The notes beneath the pieces are model-generated. The model worked only from the letters and a program-made list of their open reading frames with translations. It did not search any database and was not told the origin of the DNA. This document shows positions 30,215-40,093 of a DNA stretch of 64,000 bases, one piece after another (within the stretch, counting starts at the first letter, position 1; the number at the start of each line of letters is the position of its first letter). A program made the translations under genes and the position numbers. Source of the stretch: Mesoflavibacter zeaxanthinifaciens DSM 18436 (GTDB lineage: Bacteria > Bacteroidota > Bacteroidia > Flavobacteriales > Flavobacteriaceae); NCBI RefSeq assembly GCF_000422365.1, contig NZ_AULQ01000010.1, forward strand, positions 61,764-125,763, written 5' to 3'.

Positions 30215-31354
30215 ATGCGTAAAATTATACTTAGCATACTTGGTTTAGCTTTAATTGCAGTAGCTTATTTTGGAGCAAAAACACTAGTAAATAATAAGAA
30301 CAAGCCAAAACCAGTAGTGCCTAAAGTGGTAAAAACTGTATTAACAGATACCGTTAAAAATACTACTGTTCCTATTGTTATTCAAGCCAACGGTAACTTA
30401 ACAGCTAAGCAAAGAGTTGAGTTGTACTCAGAAGTGCAAGGTATTTTTAAAACAGGCAACAAGTTATTTAAACCAGGACAAAAGTATAACCGAGGAGAAA
30501 CTTTAATTCGTATTGATGCCTCAGAATATTATGCTAGCGTACAATCTGCAAAAAGTAATTTATATAATAGCATAGCTGCAATTATGCCAGATTTACGTTT
30601 AGATTTTCCAGATGTTTTCCCAAAGTGGCAATCGTATTTAAATGGTTTTGATTTAAACAAAACAACACCAAAACTTCCAGAAATTTCAAATGAAAAAGAA
30701 AATTATTTCATCACCGGAAGAGGTATTGTTAGTGCCTATTACAACGTTAAAAACTTAGAGCAACGGTTAGCAAAATATCGCATTACTGCACCGTTTTCAG
30801 GAATTTTAACCGAAGCTTTAGTAACCGAAGGTACCTTAGTACGTAATGGACAAAAATTAGGGGAGTTTATCAATCCTTCTGTTTACGAGATGGAAGTTGC
30901 AGTGAGTAAATCTTTTGCAAGTGTTTTAAAAGAAGGCGAAAATGTTAGCCTTTCTAACTTAGAAAAAACTGAAAACTATACAGGAACAGTGTCTCGTGTA
31001 AATGGTAATATTGATGCGACGACACAAACCATAACTGTGTTTATAGAAGTAAAACATCCAGATTTAAAAGAAGGCATGTATCTAGAAGCAAATTTAGATG
31101 CAGAGAAAGTAGACAATGCTATAGAAATAGACAGAAACTTGCTTTTAGATAGTCAAGAAATTTATATAGTTAAAGATAGTTTGTTAGATGTGATACCTGC
31201 AAAACCAATACATTTTTCTGATACAAAAGTAATTTTAAAAGACGTGCCAAATGGTACAATCATATTACGTAAACCAGTACCAGGAGCTTATGCAGGTATG
31301 CGTGTAAAATCATCAAGTAGTACTACAGCAACAACTAAAGATTCAATTAAATAA
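30215..31354 (+). CDS. RND efflux periplasmic adaptor (HlyD family)
   Basis: 379 residues. N-terminal anchor (ILSILGLALIAVAYFGA), lipoyl/barrel-sandwich halves (RVELYSEVQGIF...GQKYNRGETLIRID and YRITAPFSGILTEALVTEGTLVRNGQKLGEF) and a beta-barrel domain. The helical hairpin is short. First gene of a three-gene tripartite pump; its stop overlaps the next ATG by one base. Confidence 0.92.
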   Translation: MRKIILSILGLALIAVAYFGAKTLVNNKNKPKPVVPKVVKTVLTDTVKNTTVPIVIQANGNLTAKQRVELYSEVQGIFKTGNKLFKPGQKYNRGETLIRIDASEYYASVQSAKSNLYNSIAAIMPDLRLDFPDVFPKWQSYLNGFDLNKTTPKLPEISNEKENYFITGRGIVSAYYNVKNLEQRLAKYRITAPFSGILTEALVTEGTLVRNGQKLGEFINPSVYEMEVAVSKSFASVLKEGENVSLSNLEKTENYTGTVSRVNGNIDATTQTITVFIEVKHPDLKEGMYLEANLDAEKVDNAIEIDRNLLLDSQEIYIVKDSLLDVIPAKPIHFSDTKVILKDVPNGTIILRKPVPGAYAGMRVKSSSSTTATTKDSIK

Positions 31355-34300
31355 TGAAAAAGATAATTGAATATTTTATAAGGTATCACGTTGCAGTAAA
31401 CATTTTTATTATAGCCTTTATTGTATTTGGTATACTTGGTATTTTATCATTAAAATCCTCATTTTTCCCATTAACTGAATCTAAAATTATCAATGTAGCT
31501 ATTACTTATCCAGGTGCATCACCACAAGAAATAGAAGAAGGTATTGTACTTCAAATTGAAGATAATTTAAAAGGATTGAAAGGTGTAGACCGTGTGACTT
31601 CGGTATCTAGAGAAAATAGCGGATCAATTACTGTTGAAATTGAAAAAGGCGAAAGTCTTGACTTTATGCTTTTAGAAGTTAAAAATGCAGTAGATAGAGT
31701 ACCGTCTTTCCCTACAGGAATGGAACCTTTGGTGGTTTCTAAACAAGAAGCGGTAAGAGAAACTATTTCTTTCGCTTTAAGCGGAAACAACGTGCCATTA
31801 GTTACTTTAAAACAATTAGCGCGTCAAGTAGAAACCGATCTACGTGCATTAGAAGGTATATCGCAAATTGAAATCTCTGGTTTTCCTGAAGAAGAAATTG
31901 AAATAGCAGTAAACGAACTTGATTTATTAGCCTATAATTTAACTTTTAACGAAGTCGCTCAAGCGGTTAGTAACGCCAATATTTTAGTCACTGGTGGAAA
32001 CGTAAAAACAGAAGCCGAAGAATATTTAATTAGAGCTAATAACCGTGAGTATTACGGTAAAGAACTGTCTAATATCGTTGTTAGAGCATCTGCAGATGGT
32101 AAAGTTATTAGATTAAAAGATGTAGCAATAATAAGAGATCGTTTTTCAGAAACACCAAATGCAACGTATTTTAATCAAGATTTAGCAGTTAATGTAACAA
32201 TTACAAGTACTAATAATGAAGATTTAATTTCTTCAGCAGATAAAGTAAAAGCCTACATAGAAGATTATAATCAAAAGTATGATAACGTTAGATTAAATGT
32301 TATTAGAGATTTATCAATTACATTAAATCAACGTACAGAATTACTAGTAGAAAATGCAGTTGTAGGTATGATTTTAGTGCTAGTATTTTTATCTATTTTC
32401 TTAAATACAAGATTAGCACTTTGGGTAGCTTTTGGGTTACCAATTTCGTTTTTTGGGATGTTTGCTTTTGCAGGTCAATTTGATGTAACAATAAATGTAT
32501 TGTCACTATTTGGGATGATTATCGTAATTGGTATTTTGGTAGATGATGGTATTGTAATTGCCGAAAACATCTATCAACATTACGAAAAAGGAAAAAAACC
32601 TATCCAAGCAGCAATAGATGGAACGCTAGAAGTGATTCCGCCAGTAGTTTCAGCAATTGCTACAACACTTTTAGCGTTTTCATTATTCTTCTTTTTAGAA
32701 AGTCGTATTGGCGAATTTTTTAGCGAAGTATCCGTTATTGTTATTCTCACGCTAGTAGTTTCTTTAGTAGAAGCATTAATAATCCTACCTGCTCATTTAG
32801 CACATTCTAAAGCATTAAGAATAAAAAAGGAAGAGCTTCACGCTAAACAATCTAAAGGTTTTTTTGCTGTAATGCGAGGTATTAATAAAGCAGGAGATAA
32901 CTTTATGGCATACTTAAGGGATAAAGTATATACACCAGTTTTAAAGTTTGTATTAAGTTATAAGGTGTTGTCATTAGGTATTTTTGTGTCTTTATTAGTG
33001 ATTACTTTTGGATCTATTGGTGGTGGCATTATTAAAACGTCTTTCTTCCCAAGAATAGCAAGTGACTCTGCAAATATCGAGTTGGTAATGCCAGCAGGAA
33101 CTAACGTAAAGATTACAGATTCTATCATTTCTATGATAGAAGAAAAGTCGTTTATTGTTAATGAAGAGCTTACAGAAAAATATTTAAAAGGTACAGGAAA
33201 GCAACTGTTTGAAAACACAATAGTTAATATTAGTAGTAGCTCTAGCGCAACTTTAAGAATTAATTTATTACCAGGTGAAGAACGTCCTGACGAAATCCAA
33301 TCCTTTTTAGTAACCAATAGGTTAGAAGAATTAGTTGGACCAGTAATAGGAACAGAACGACTAATTTATGGTTCTGGAGGGAATTTTGGTGGTAGTCCAG
33401 TTTCAGTATCATTATTGAGTAATAATATTGAAGAGCTCAAAGCATCAAAACAAGAGCTTAAAAAGTATTTAGAATCTAATCCTTTACTTAAAGATATAGG
33501 AGATAATGATCCTGCAGGAATTAAAGAAATCAGACTACAACTTAAAGATAACGCCTATTTACTTGGTTTAGATTTAAGAACAGTAATGTCTCAGGTAAGA
33601 GCTGGGTTTTTTGGTGCGCAAGCACAACGTTTTCAACGTGGACAAGACGAGATTAGAGTTTGGGTACGTTACGATAAAAACAACAGAAGCTCAATCAATG
33701 ATCTAGACGCTATGCGTATTGTAACACCAACCGGCGAGCGTGTTACTTTAAAAGACATTGCAGAATATGATATTGTTCGTGGTGACGTGGCAATTAACCA
33801 TTTAGAAGGAAAGCGCGAAATACAAGTCTATGCAGATTTAAAAGATCCTAGTACAAGTCCAAATGATATTTTGGATGATATAAAAGATAATTTTATACCA
33901 AATTTACAGTCAAAATATCCAACAATTAATGCTTCTTTTGAAGGTCAAAATAGAGAGTTTAGTAAACTAGGAAGATCTTTAAAAGCAGCAGGAATACCTA
34001 TATTACTGCTAATTTACATTACTATAGCTTTCACTTTTAGAAGTTATTCTCAACCATTATTGTTATTGCTTTTAATACCTTTTAGCTTAACAGCAGTAGC
34101 TTGGGGACATTGGATTTCTGGTTTTCCTGTAAATATTTTATCGCTTTTAGGGATTATCGCTTTAATAGGAATTATGGTTAATGACGGTTTGGTCTTGATT
34201 GGTAAATTTAATAGTAATTTAAAAGAAGGAATGCCATTTGAAATCGCATTATCTGAAGCTGGTAAATCACGTTTTAGAGCCATATTCTTAACCTCTTTAA

Positions 34301-34554
34301 CGACTATTGCTGGTTTAGCACCTTTACTTTTAGAAAAAAGTAGGCAAGCGCAATTTTTAAAGCCTATGGCAATTTCAATTTCTTATGGTATTGGTTATGC
34401 CACAATATTAACATTACTAGTACTGCCTCTATTTTTATCGTTTAGCAATACAATTAAACAAAAAGGGAAATGGTTAGCAACAGGTAATAATGTAACCAAA
34501 GAAGAAGTAGAACGTGCAATAATAGAACAACATGAAACAGATGAAGAAGAGTAA
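31354..34554 (+). CDS. RND efflux permease
   Basis: 1066 residues, twelve membrane helices with two large periplasmic loops. Proton-relay aspartates are present in helix 4 (IGILVDDGIVIAENI), and the repeat in helix 10 is IMVNDGLVLIGKFN. Belongs to the AcrB/MexB superfamily in the wide sense; substrate unknown. Overlaps the TolC-family gene by about 14-23 bp. Confidence 0.93.
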   Translation: MKKIIEYFIRYHVAVNIFIIAFIVFGILGILSLKSSFFPLTESKIINVAITYPGASPQEIEEGIVLQIEDNLKGLKGVDRVTSVSRENSGSITVEIEKGESLDFMLLEVKNAVDRVPSFPTGMEPLVVSKQEAVRETISFALSGNNVPLVTLKQLARQVETDLRALEGISQIEISGFPEEEIEIAVNELDLLAYNLTFNEVAQAVSNANILVTGGNVKTEAEEYLIRANNREYYGKELSNIVVRASADGKVIRLKDVAIIRDRFSETPNATYFNQDLAVNVTITSTNNEDLISSADKVKAYIEDYNQKYDNVRLNVIRDLSITLNQRTELLVENAVVGMILVLVFLSIFLNTRLALWVAFGLPISFFGMFAFAGQFDVTINVLSLFGMIIVIGILVDDGIVIAENIYQHYEKGKKPIQAAIDGTLEVIPPVVSAIATTLLAFSLFFFLESRIGEFFSEVSVIVILTLVVSLVEALIILPAHLAHSKALRIKKEELHAKQSKGFFAVMRGINKAGDNFMAYLRDKVYTPVLKFVLSYKVLSLGIFVSLLVITFGSIGGGIIKTSFFPRIASDSANIELVMPAGTNVKITDSIISMIEEKSFIVNEELTEKYLKGTGKQLFENTIVNISSSSSATLRINLLPGEERPDEIQSFLVTNRLEELVGPVIGTERLIYGSGGNFGGSPVSVSLLSNNIEELKASKQELKKYLESNPLLKDIGDNDPAGIKEIRLQLKDNAYLLGLDLRTVMSQVRAGFFGAQAQRFQRGQDEIRVWVRYDKNNRSSINDLDAMRIVTPTGERVTLKDIAEYDIVRGDVAINHLEGKREIQVYADLKDPSTSPNDILDDIKDNFIPNLQSKYPTINASFEGQNREFSKLGRSLKAAGIPILLLIYITIAFTFRSYSQPLLLLLLIPFSLTAVAWGHWISGFPVNILSLLGIIALIGIMVNDGLVLIGKFNSNLKEGMPFEIALSEAGKSRFRAIFLTSLTTIAGLAPLLLEKSRQAQFLKPMAISISYGIGYATILTLLVLPLFLSFSNTIKQKGKWLATGNNVTKEEVERAIIEQHETDEEE

Positions 34555-35866
34555 TTTTGCATTTTTAATAAGCATTTCTATTATGTTTTGCATCAATAAT
34601 TTGAATGCACAACAAGTCTTGACCAAAGAAGAAGCAGTAAAATTAGCTTTAGATAATAATTACGATATAAAAATTGCAAATAACAATGTTCAAGTTGCCG
34701 AAAATAACACAAGTGTTTTAAACTCTGGATATTTACCGACAGTAACAGGTACTGCTGGTGCAACTTATAATTTAGATAATACAGAAGCAGAATTTTCTAA
34801 CGGAAATTCAACCGTTTTAAACGGAGCAGAAAGTAACAGGTATAATGCAGGTGTAAGTTTAAATTATACCATTTTTGATGGTTTAGGAAGGCATTATAAT
34901 TACAAGCGGCTAAAAGAACAGTATCAATTAAGTGAATTGCAGGTAAGAGAAACCATTGAGAATACAATTGTACAGTTGTTTTCTGTGTATTACAATGTGG
35001 CTCAACTCTCAGAAAATTTAGAAACTTTAGATCAAACACTTTTAGTAACAAAAGATAGGTTAGTTAGAGCAGAATATCAATTTGATTACGGACAAAATAC
35101 TAAACTAGAAGTACTTAATGCAGAAGTAGATATAAACACAGATAGTATTAATATCATAAACACAAAACAAGATTTAAAAATAGCAAAACGAGATTTAAAG
35201 CTGGTTTTAGGCGAAACGTTTACCGAAGATTTTAACGTAGAAACAGAAGTAGATTTTTTACTTCAGTTTAAAAAAGATAGCTTATTTGAAAAGGCAAAAC
35301 AGCGTAATGTAGCTTTACTTCAAACAGAAAAAAATATAGCTATTAGTCAGTTAGATATTAAATCAGGTAAATCTGCATATTTGCCAACGTTAGGATTAAC
35401 AGGTAGTTATGGTTGGAATAAAAACAATAACAACGCAGCATCTTTTGTGACTGTATCTACAAATACAGGACTGTCTGGCGGACTTAATTTAAGCTGGAAT
35501 TTATTTGATGGCGGAGCAACTATAACGCGTGTAAGAAATGCAAAAGTAAATTTAGAAACACAGCAACTTCAAAAAGAAAATATTTTATTATCAATCCAAA
35601 GAGATTTTGATAATGCTTGGGACGATTATATGAATAAATTGGAGATATATAATATCCAAGAAAAAAACATCATCACTGCCCAAAATAACTTTGATCGTAC
35701 ACAAGAAAAATTTAAAATAGGACAAGTTAATTCTATCGAATTTAGACAAGCACAACTTAATTTATTAAACACAGAATTAAGCAGAAATCAAGCTAAATAT
35801 GCCGCAAAATTAGCCGAATTACAATTACTTCAAATTAGTGGCGAATTACTAAATGTTGAATTTTAG
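34541..35866 (+). CDS. TolC-family outer-membrane efflux protein
   Basis: 441 residues from ATG 34541 (MKKSNFAFLIS); an ATG three codons earlier (34532) is equally possible. Signal peptide ends near CINNLNAQ. Two repeated OEP units with long helices (ELQVRETIENTIVQLFSVYYNVAQLSE and QRDFDNAWDDYMNKLEIYNIQEKN shown in part) forming the trans-periplasmic channel. Completes the pump with the two preceding genes. Confidence 0.9.
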   Translation: MKKSNFAFLISISIMFCINNLNAQQVLTKEEAVKLALDNNYDIKIANNNVQVAENNTSVLNSGYLPTVTGTAGATYNLDNTEAEFSNGNSTVLNGAESNRYNAGVSLNYTIFDGLGRHYNYKRLKEQYQLSELQVRETIENTIVQLFSVYYNVAQLSENLETLDQTLLVTKDRLVRAEYQFDYGQNTKLEVLNAEVDINTDSINIINTKQDLKIAKRDLKLVLGETFTEDFNVETEVDFLLQFKKDSLFEKAKQRNVALLQTEKNIAISQLDIKSGKSAYLPTLGLTGSYGWNKNNNNAASFVTVSTNTGLSGGLNLSWNLFDGGATITRVRNAKVNLETQQLQKENILLSIQRDFDNAWDDYMNKLEIYNIQEKNIITAQNNFDRTQEKFKIGQVNSIEFRQAQLNLLNTELSRNQAKYAAKLAELQLLQISGELLNVEF

Positions 35867-36060
35867 CAAAATGCTGTTTAACAGTGTTTTTAGTCGATAA
35901 ACGTAGAATATAGTGTTTAGCTTCAAGTAAATATCCGATGAAATGCGTCTTTTTCCGAAATGAATGTTAAAATTTTATGCATTTAATCGAAAGAATTTGT
36001 CATTCACCTTCTTTTAAGTTAGTTTTAATATGAAATTAGAAACCAAATCTATAATTCACC

Positions 36061-36873
36061 ATGAAACACTTAAAATTAACCATCGTTTTCTTTTTAACTG
36101 CAATGTTATCTTTTGCAGAAGTTTCAAATTCAGAAAAAGAAGCTTTAGTAGCACTTTATAACAGTACAAACGGAGCTAGTTGGAATACAACTTGGGATTT
36201 AGAAGCGCCAATAAACACTTGGCATGGTGTAACTGTTCAAGATTCTAAAGTAGTTGGATTAAATCTTTCTTTCAATAATTTAAAAGGGCAATTACCTTCA
36301 GAAATAGGAAATTTAATTCACTTAAAATCAATTAATTTAGGTTTCAATAAAATTAACGGAACATTACCAAATACTATATCAAACCTAAAATCTTTAGAAA
36401 ATTTAGAGTTATTCTTAAATCAATTAGAAGGAAATATTCCATCTTGGATAGGAGATTTAAAGAATTTAGAAGTTGTTGCTCTTTACAGTAACAAGTTTAC
36501 AGGACAAATACCAGAAACAATTACAAATTTAGCAGAGTTAGAAAGTTTAGAGTTAGGTAGTAATTATTTACAAGGTACAATACCTTATTCAATCAATAAC
36601 TTAAAACAATTAAAAATATTAAGTTTAATAGATAACCAATTAGAAGGAGATATACCTGAAACAATTGCAGAATTATCTAAATTAGAAGAATTAGTATTGT
36701 CAAACAACAATTTAACAGGAGTATTACCATTTCAGTTATCGCAATTAAATAATCTATCTTTAGTTATGGTTAGCGACAACAACTTAAATAATGATTACAT
36801 CACAGTAGTTAATAATAATCCAAAAAAAGTATCTTTATTTTTAGAAGACCAAACGGTTGTTGATAAAGATTAG
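36061..36873 (+). CDS. Secreted leucine-rich-repeat protein
   Basis: 270 residues. Signal peptide (LTIVFFLTAMLSFAE), a plant-type LRR N-cap (EALVALYNSTNGASWNTTWD, W..TWHGV), and about eight repeats of 23-24 residues (LGFNKINGTLPNTISNLKSLENLEL). No type IX secretion C-terminal domain is visible, so the final location is uncertain. Binding partner unknown. Confidence 0.85.
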   Translation: MKHLKLTIVFFLTAMLSFAEVSNSEKEALVALYNSTNGASWNTTWDLEAPINTWHGVTVQDSKVVGLNLSFNNLKGQLPSEIGNLIHLKSINLGFNKINGTLPNTISNLKSLENLELFLNQLEGNIPSWIGDLKNLEVVALYSNKFTGQIPETITNLAELESLELGSNYLQGTIPYSINNLKQLKILSLIDNQLEGDIPETIAELSKLEELVLSNNNLTGVLPFQLSQLNNLSLVMVSDNNLNNDYITVVNNNPKKVSLFLEDQTVVDKD

Positions 36874-36896
36874 AATTAAAATAAAGTTTGTAAATT

Positions 36897-36925
36897 AAAG
36901 TCAACCAATTGGTTGACTTTTTTTA
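36897..36925 (+). terminator. Terminator after the LRR gene
   Basis: AAGTCAACCAATTGGTTGACTT self-complementary stem followed by TTTTTT. Confidence 0.75.
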
Positions 36926-36937
36926 TATTATAGAATT

Positions 36938-37120
36938 ATGTTAGAACACTTTTTTACATGTCCTTACTGTTGGGAAACAATATCTATGCTACTAGATACT
37001 AGTGTTAGTAATCAAACTTATGTAGAAGATTGCGAAGTATGTTGTAATCCAATACAAATAACACCAGTGTTTGAAGAAGCAGAACTAATTAATTTTGAAG
37101 CTATTAGTATCGATCAGTAA
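36938..37120 (+). CDS. CPXCG-motif cysteine-rich small protein
   Basis: 60 residues with CPYC near the N-terminus and CEVCC in the middle, the pattern of the small CPXCG family (zinc-binding by inference). No signal or membrane segment. Function unknown. Confidence 0.8.
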   Translation: MLEHFFTCPYCWETISMLLDTSVSNQTYVEDCEVCCNPIQITPVFEEAELINFEAISIDQ

Positions 37121-37138
37121 TTTTTTTTTAAAATATCC

Positions 37139-37168
37139 TTGTTATATGTAAAAAGGGTTGTATATTTG
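37139..37168 (+). promoter_or_regulatory. Consensus Bacteroidota promoter of the initiator tRNA
   Basis: TTG (37139-37141), 19 bases, then TATATTTG (37161-37168): a perfect match to the TTG-N19-TAnnTTTG housekeeping promoter. The tRNA starts about 73 bases further on. Confidence 0.75.
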
Positions 37169-37241
37169 CAGTCCGAAATGTTCTGGTCGGCATTATGAAC
37201 CGACAAGTTAAAAGCTAAGAAAAGCATTTCAACATACATAT

Positions 37242-37314
<73 letters not shown>

Positions 37315-37340
37315 CTAAGTCTTTAGACTAATAAAATCAA

Positions 37341-37369
37341 CGGTTTGTGTCCTCACAAACCGTTTTTTT
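37341..37369 (+). terminator. Terminator of the tRNA gene
   Basis: CGGTTTGTG / CACAAACCG stem with a 4-base loop followed by a T-run. The in-frame GTG at 37347 lies inside this hairpin and is not a credible integrase start. Confidence 0.8.
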
Positions 37370-37400
37370 TATGTCTAGTATTTTCTTACTTTTACAAAGA

Positions 37401-37422
37401 GTACACGATTCAGTACACGATT
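37401..37422. repeat. Tandem repeat GTACACGATT beside the integrase start
   Basis: Two copies of GTACACGATT (37401-37410, 37413-37422), 12 bases apart, just before the integrase ATG. Possibly arm-type integrase sites or an autoregulatory operator; inferred from place only. Confidence 0.4.
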
Positions 37423-37427
37423 TACCA

Positions 37428-38726
37428 ATGAAACTAAACTATTCTAAACCTAAAATTTATACAGGAGGTGTAGATATACACCAATGGTCCAAGTTGACTA
37501 AAAAAGAACAAAAAGAGGCCTTGTCTAAGTTTTGGTACGTATATTATTCATATAGAAATCCAAAGACAGGAAAACTTGTAAGACAAACTAATATAAAAGG
37601 TGGTGCAAACCAATATAAGGATAAAAAAAGCAGGTATTATGTACTTAAAATGCTTAAAGAAGGCTTGGAGATTGTATTACAAGACGGCTTTAGCCCGTAT
37701 GACAAAAATGTGTCACTAGAAGAGTATATTAAACAGAAGTTAGATAAAAAACCTAGCAATAAAACTAAAAATAATATTGTCAAAGAAACAATTATTGTTA
37801 ATACTAGTACAGAACAAAAAGAAATTATTTTAAGTATTGAAGATGCACTTGCGCTTGTATTGAAGACCAAAAAAAAGATTTTAAACCAAAATTCATATCC
37901 AAAGTTTAAAAGTCGTATAAATAGATTTAATAAATGGTTGTTAGATAATGGTTTTGTGTTACAAGATTGTATTACAACTGTAACCAAAAAGGATGTAATA
38001 AAATACCTTAATAGCGTATTAGAAAGAACAAGTCCACGAAATAGGAATAATGCACGTGTAGATATATCTTCTTTTTATCAAGTTTTAGTTGATAATGATA
38101 TTATACAAGACAATTTTATCAAAAAGATTAATGTACTTAAAGCTATTCCAGAAAGAAATAAAACTTATAAACCTAGTCAGCTTAGTAAGATTTTAGAGTA
38201 TCTTAAATCAGAAGATCCAATTTTAGATTTATTTGTCAAGTTTATATCATATAATACTTTAAGACCCATAGAGGTATGTCGATTGAAAATAGGAGATTTG
38301 GATTTATTAGACAATAAGTTGTATGTTAGGGCAAAGAATAAACCTGTTAAGGTTAAAATTATACCAGATATAATGGCAAAGGAATTGACAGGGTTAAAAA
38401 AGAAAAACTCAGAATTATTACTTTTTACACCTAATGAAATTGGCGGTACTTGGGAAACAGACGAATCTAATAGACGAGATTATTTTACCAAGAGATTTAA
38501 AAAAGTAAAGGATCATTTTGGTTTAGGAAAAGATTACGGCTTATATAGTTTTAGGCATACGTACATAACAAAGATGTACAGAGAATTAGCTGAAAACTTA
38601 ACACCAAACGAGGCAAAAAGTAAACTAATGATAATAACAGGTCACGCAACAATGAGCGCTTTAGATAAATATTTAAGAGACATAGATGCAATTCTACCTG
38701 AAGATTATTCAAACCTTTTAGAATAG
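37428..38726 (+). CDS. Tyrosine-family site-specific integrase of the tRNA-linked element
   Basis: 432 residues from ATG 37428 (MKLNYSKPKIYTG); ATG 37371 is an alternative. N-terminal arm-binding and SAM-like core-binding domains, then the catalytic domain with Arg in NTLRPIEVCRL, Arg in LYSFRHT (Tyr replaces the first His of the HxxR box), His in ITGHATM and nucleophile Tyr in LDKYLRD. Lies 114 bp after the tRNA, reading away from it, the usual layout of a tRNA-integrated element. No IntI-specific insert was recognised. Confidence 0.92.
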   Translation: MKLNYSKPKIYTGGVDIHQWSKLTKKEQKEALSKFWYVYYSYRNPKTGKLVRQTNIKGGANQYKDKKSRYYVLKMLKEGLEIVLQDGFSPYDKNVSLEEYIKQKLDKKPSNKTKNNIVKETIIVNTSTEQKEIILSIEDALALVLKTKKKILNQNSYPKFKSRINRFNKWLLDNGFVLQDCITTVTKKDVIKYLNSVLERTSPRNRNNARVDISSFYQVLVDNDIIQDNFIKKINVLKAIPERNKTYKPSQLSKILEYLKSEDPILDLFVKFISYNTLRPIEVCRLKIGDLDLLDNKLYVRAKNKPVKVKIIPDIMAKELTGLKKKNSELLLFTPNEIGGTWETDESNRRDYFTKRFKKVKDHFGLGKDYGLYSFRHTYITKMYRELAENLTPNEAKSKLMIITGHATMSALDKYLRDIDAILPEDYSNLLE

Positions 38727-39680
38727 ATGACGTATAAATACTTTGGAATAATAAATGAAAATGAAATACTAAGCTTAGATAAAGATAAAAGAATAAGTTT
38801 TTTATTGAGTAAAGGATTACTTAGTACTTCTCATAGAATAGTTTTTAATCATTTACCAGAGCCAGACCTTCAGGGTAAAATTGAAGTTGTGATGGAATTA
38901 AGTAAAGAAAATATGGAATACACTTTCACTAAAGATATTGCATATGAAGTTTATAAGTTTTTGTTACAACATTATAAGTTATATTTAAATGCAGATGTTG
39001 TTTTGTTTCAAAGAGAATTTGAATCTGAAACATATGGATTAAGTGATGAAAAGAAAAGAGAAAGAGGTTTGAAGTGCTTCAATAATTATTTTTACGAAAT
39101 ATGTGATAAAGAGGATCAAAATATAATTTTAAATGAAAATAAGGAGAAAATATTAGAATTAAGATTTGATACACTTTCAAAGAAGAAAAATCATTTAGTA
39201 AAATCATTGGTATATGAAATAGAGATTATTTCACAATTTTTAATTGGAAATGAAACTTATTACAGTAAAGAGTTATTTGAACATAATAAACTGATAAAAG
39301 ATATTTTTCTTTTTGAAAACAATTTTCAAATTCTACAATATTTAAATAATACTTTTAAGTTTGAAAAAAAAGATAACCAATCAAATGAAATTTATAAACG
39401 ATATAGTGATAAAATAAATTCATTAGAAGTTGTGGAATTTATTATAAAATATCTTTCAAATCCAATATACAAAAAAAGAAAGTTTGGATTAGGAATATTT
39501 TATTGTCTCAAAAATAAGCTGAACTTAATACAATTTTCTGCTGATGAGTTTAAAGATTTATGTAATGATTACTTTGACTGTAATTTCAAAAATTTAAGAC
39601 TCGGACACTATGGTGATAGTCATAAAAATCACGTGACATTTTTTAAAAAAGAATGGGAAAATTTTACAACTAAGCCTTAG
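38727..39680 (+). CDS. Hypothetical protein of the integrative element
   Basis: 317 residues, ATG directly after the integrase stop, so co-expressed. Lysine/glutamate-rich, helical, no signal peptide or membrane segment. The C-terminal part (GLGIFYCLKNKLNLIQFSADEFKDLC...FFKKEW) resembles no family I can name. Probably a mobile-element function. Confidence 0.7.
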   Translation: MTYKYFGIINENEILSLDKDKRISFLLSKGLLSTSHRIVFNHLPEPDLQGKIEVVMELSKENMEYTFTKDIAYEVYKFLLQHYKLYLNADVVLFQREFESETYGLSDEKKRERGLKCFNNYFYEICDKEDQNIILNENKEKILELRFDTLSKKKNHLVKSLVYEIEIISQFLIGNETYYSKELFEHNKLIKDIFLFENNFQILQYLNNTFKFEKKDNQSNEIYKRYSDKINSLEVVEFIIKYLSNPIYKKRKFGLGIFYCLKNKLNLIQFSADEFKDLCNDYFDCNFKNLRLGHYGDSHKNHVTFFKKEWENFTTKP

Positions 39681-39686
39681 GTTTTG

Positions 39687-39748
39687 AATAATTCACCTAA
39701 AAACACCTGTAGACACCATAATTCACCGTAATTCACTAAATCATTCAC
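39687..39748. repeat. Iteron-like ATTCAC repeats
   Basis: ATTCAC occurs at 39691, 39721, 39731 and 39743, mostly preceded by TA (consensus TAATTCAC), with spacings of 30, 10 and 12 bases, close to whole helical turns. Just upstream of the ribbon-helix-helix and RepA-like genes; candidate operator or replication iterons. Confidence 0.45.
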
Positions 39749-39868
39749 TTTTTTCAAGTGAAAATGTTTCACAATTTGCAACTAGTTAAATCTTATTAGC
39801 TAGTGCTTCATGATTAATACTTTTTAATAAGCATTTAACTAATGAATGTTTAATTAAATAAAGTATAC

Positions 39869-40093
39869 ATGAAAACAACAGTTAATTTTAGAGTAACGTA
39901 TGATGTTAAAGAACAACTTGAATTTTTAGCAGAAGAAGAAGGAAGCTCTATCTCAGATGTAGTTAGAGAAATTATTATTCAACATCTAAGAGATCAAGGT
40001 CTTATTGAGGCTCAAACAGAAAGGGTAATAGAGATTGATTTAAGTCAAGTCAATTTCAGAAGTCTTAATAATAATACTGAAAATTATGAATAA
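39869..40093 (+). CDS. Ribbon-helix-helix (CopG/Arc-type) DNA-binding protein
   Basis: 74 residues: beta strand TTVNFRVTYDVKEQL, then helices with EEGSSISDVVREIIIQHL, the RHH fold. Dimeric repressors of this kind control element genes or plasmid copy number. Overlaps the ATPase gene by 8 bp; the ATTCAC repeats lie 120-180 bases upstream. Confidence 0.8.
   Translation: MKTTVNFRVTYDVKEQLEFLAEEEGSSISDVVREIIIQHLRDQGLIEAQTERVIEIDLSQVNFRSLNNNTENYE

Noticed and set aside
37428..38726. Integrase as the integron integrase IntI
   Set aside because: It sits by the tRNA with element genes, reads toward the array and lies at its distal end; cassette orientation puts attI on the other side.
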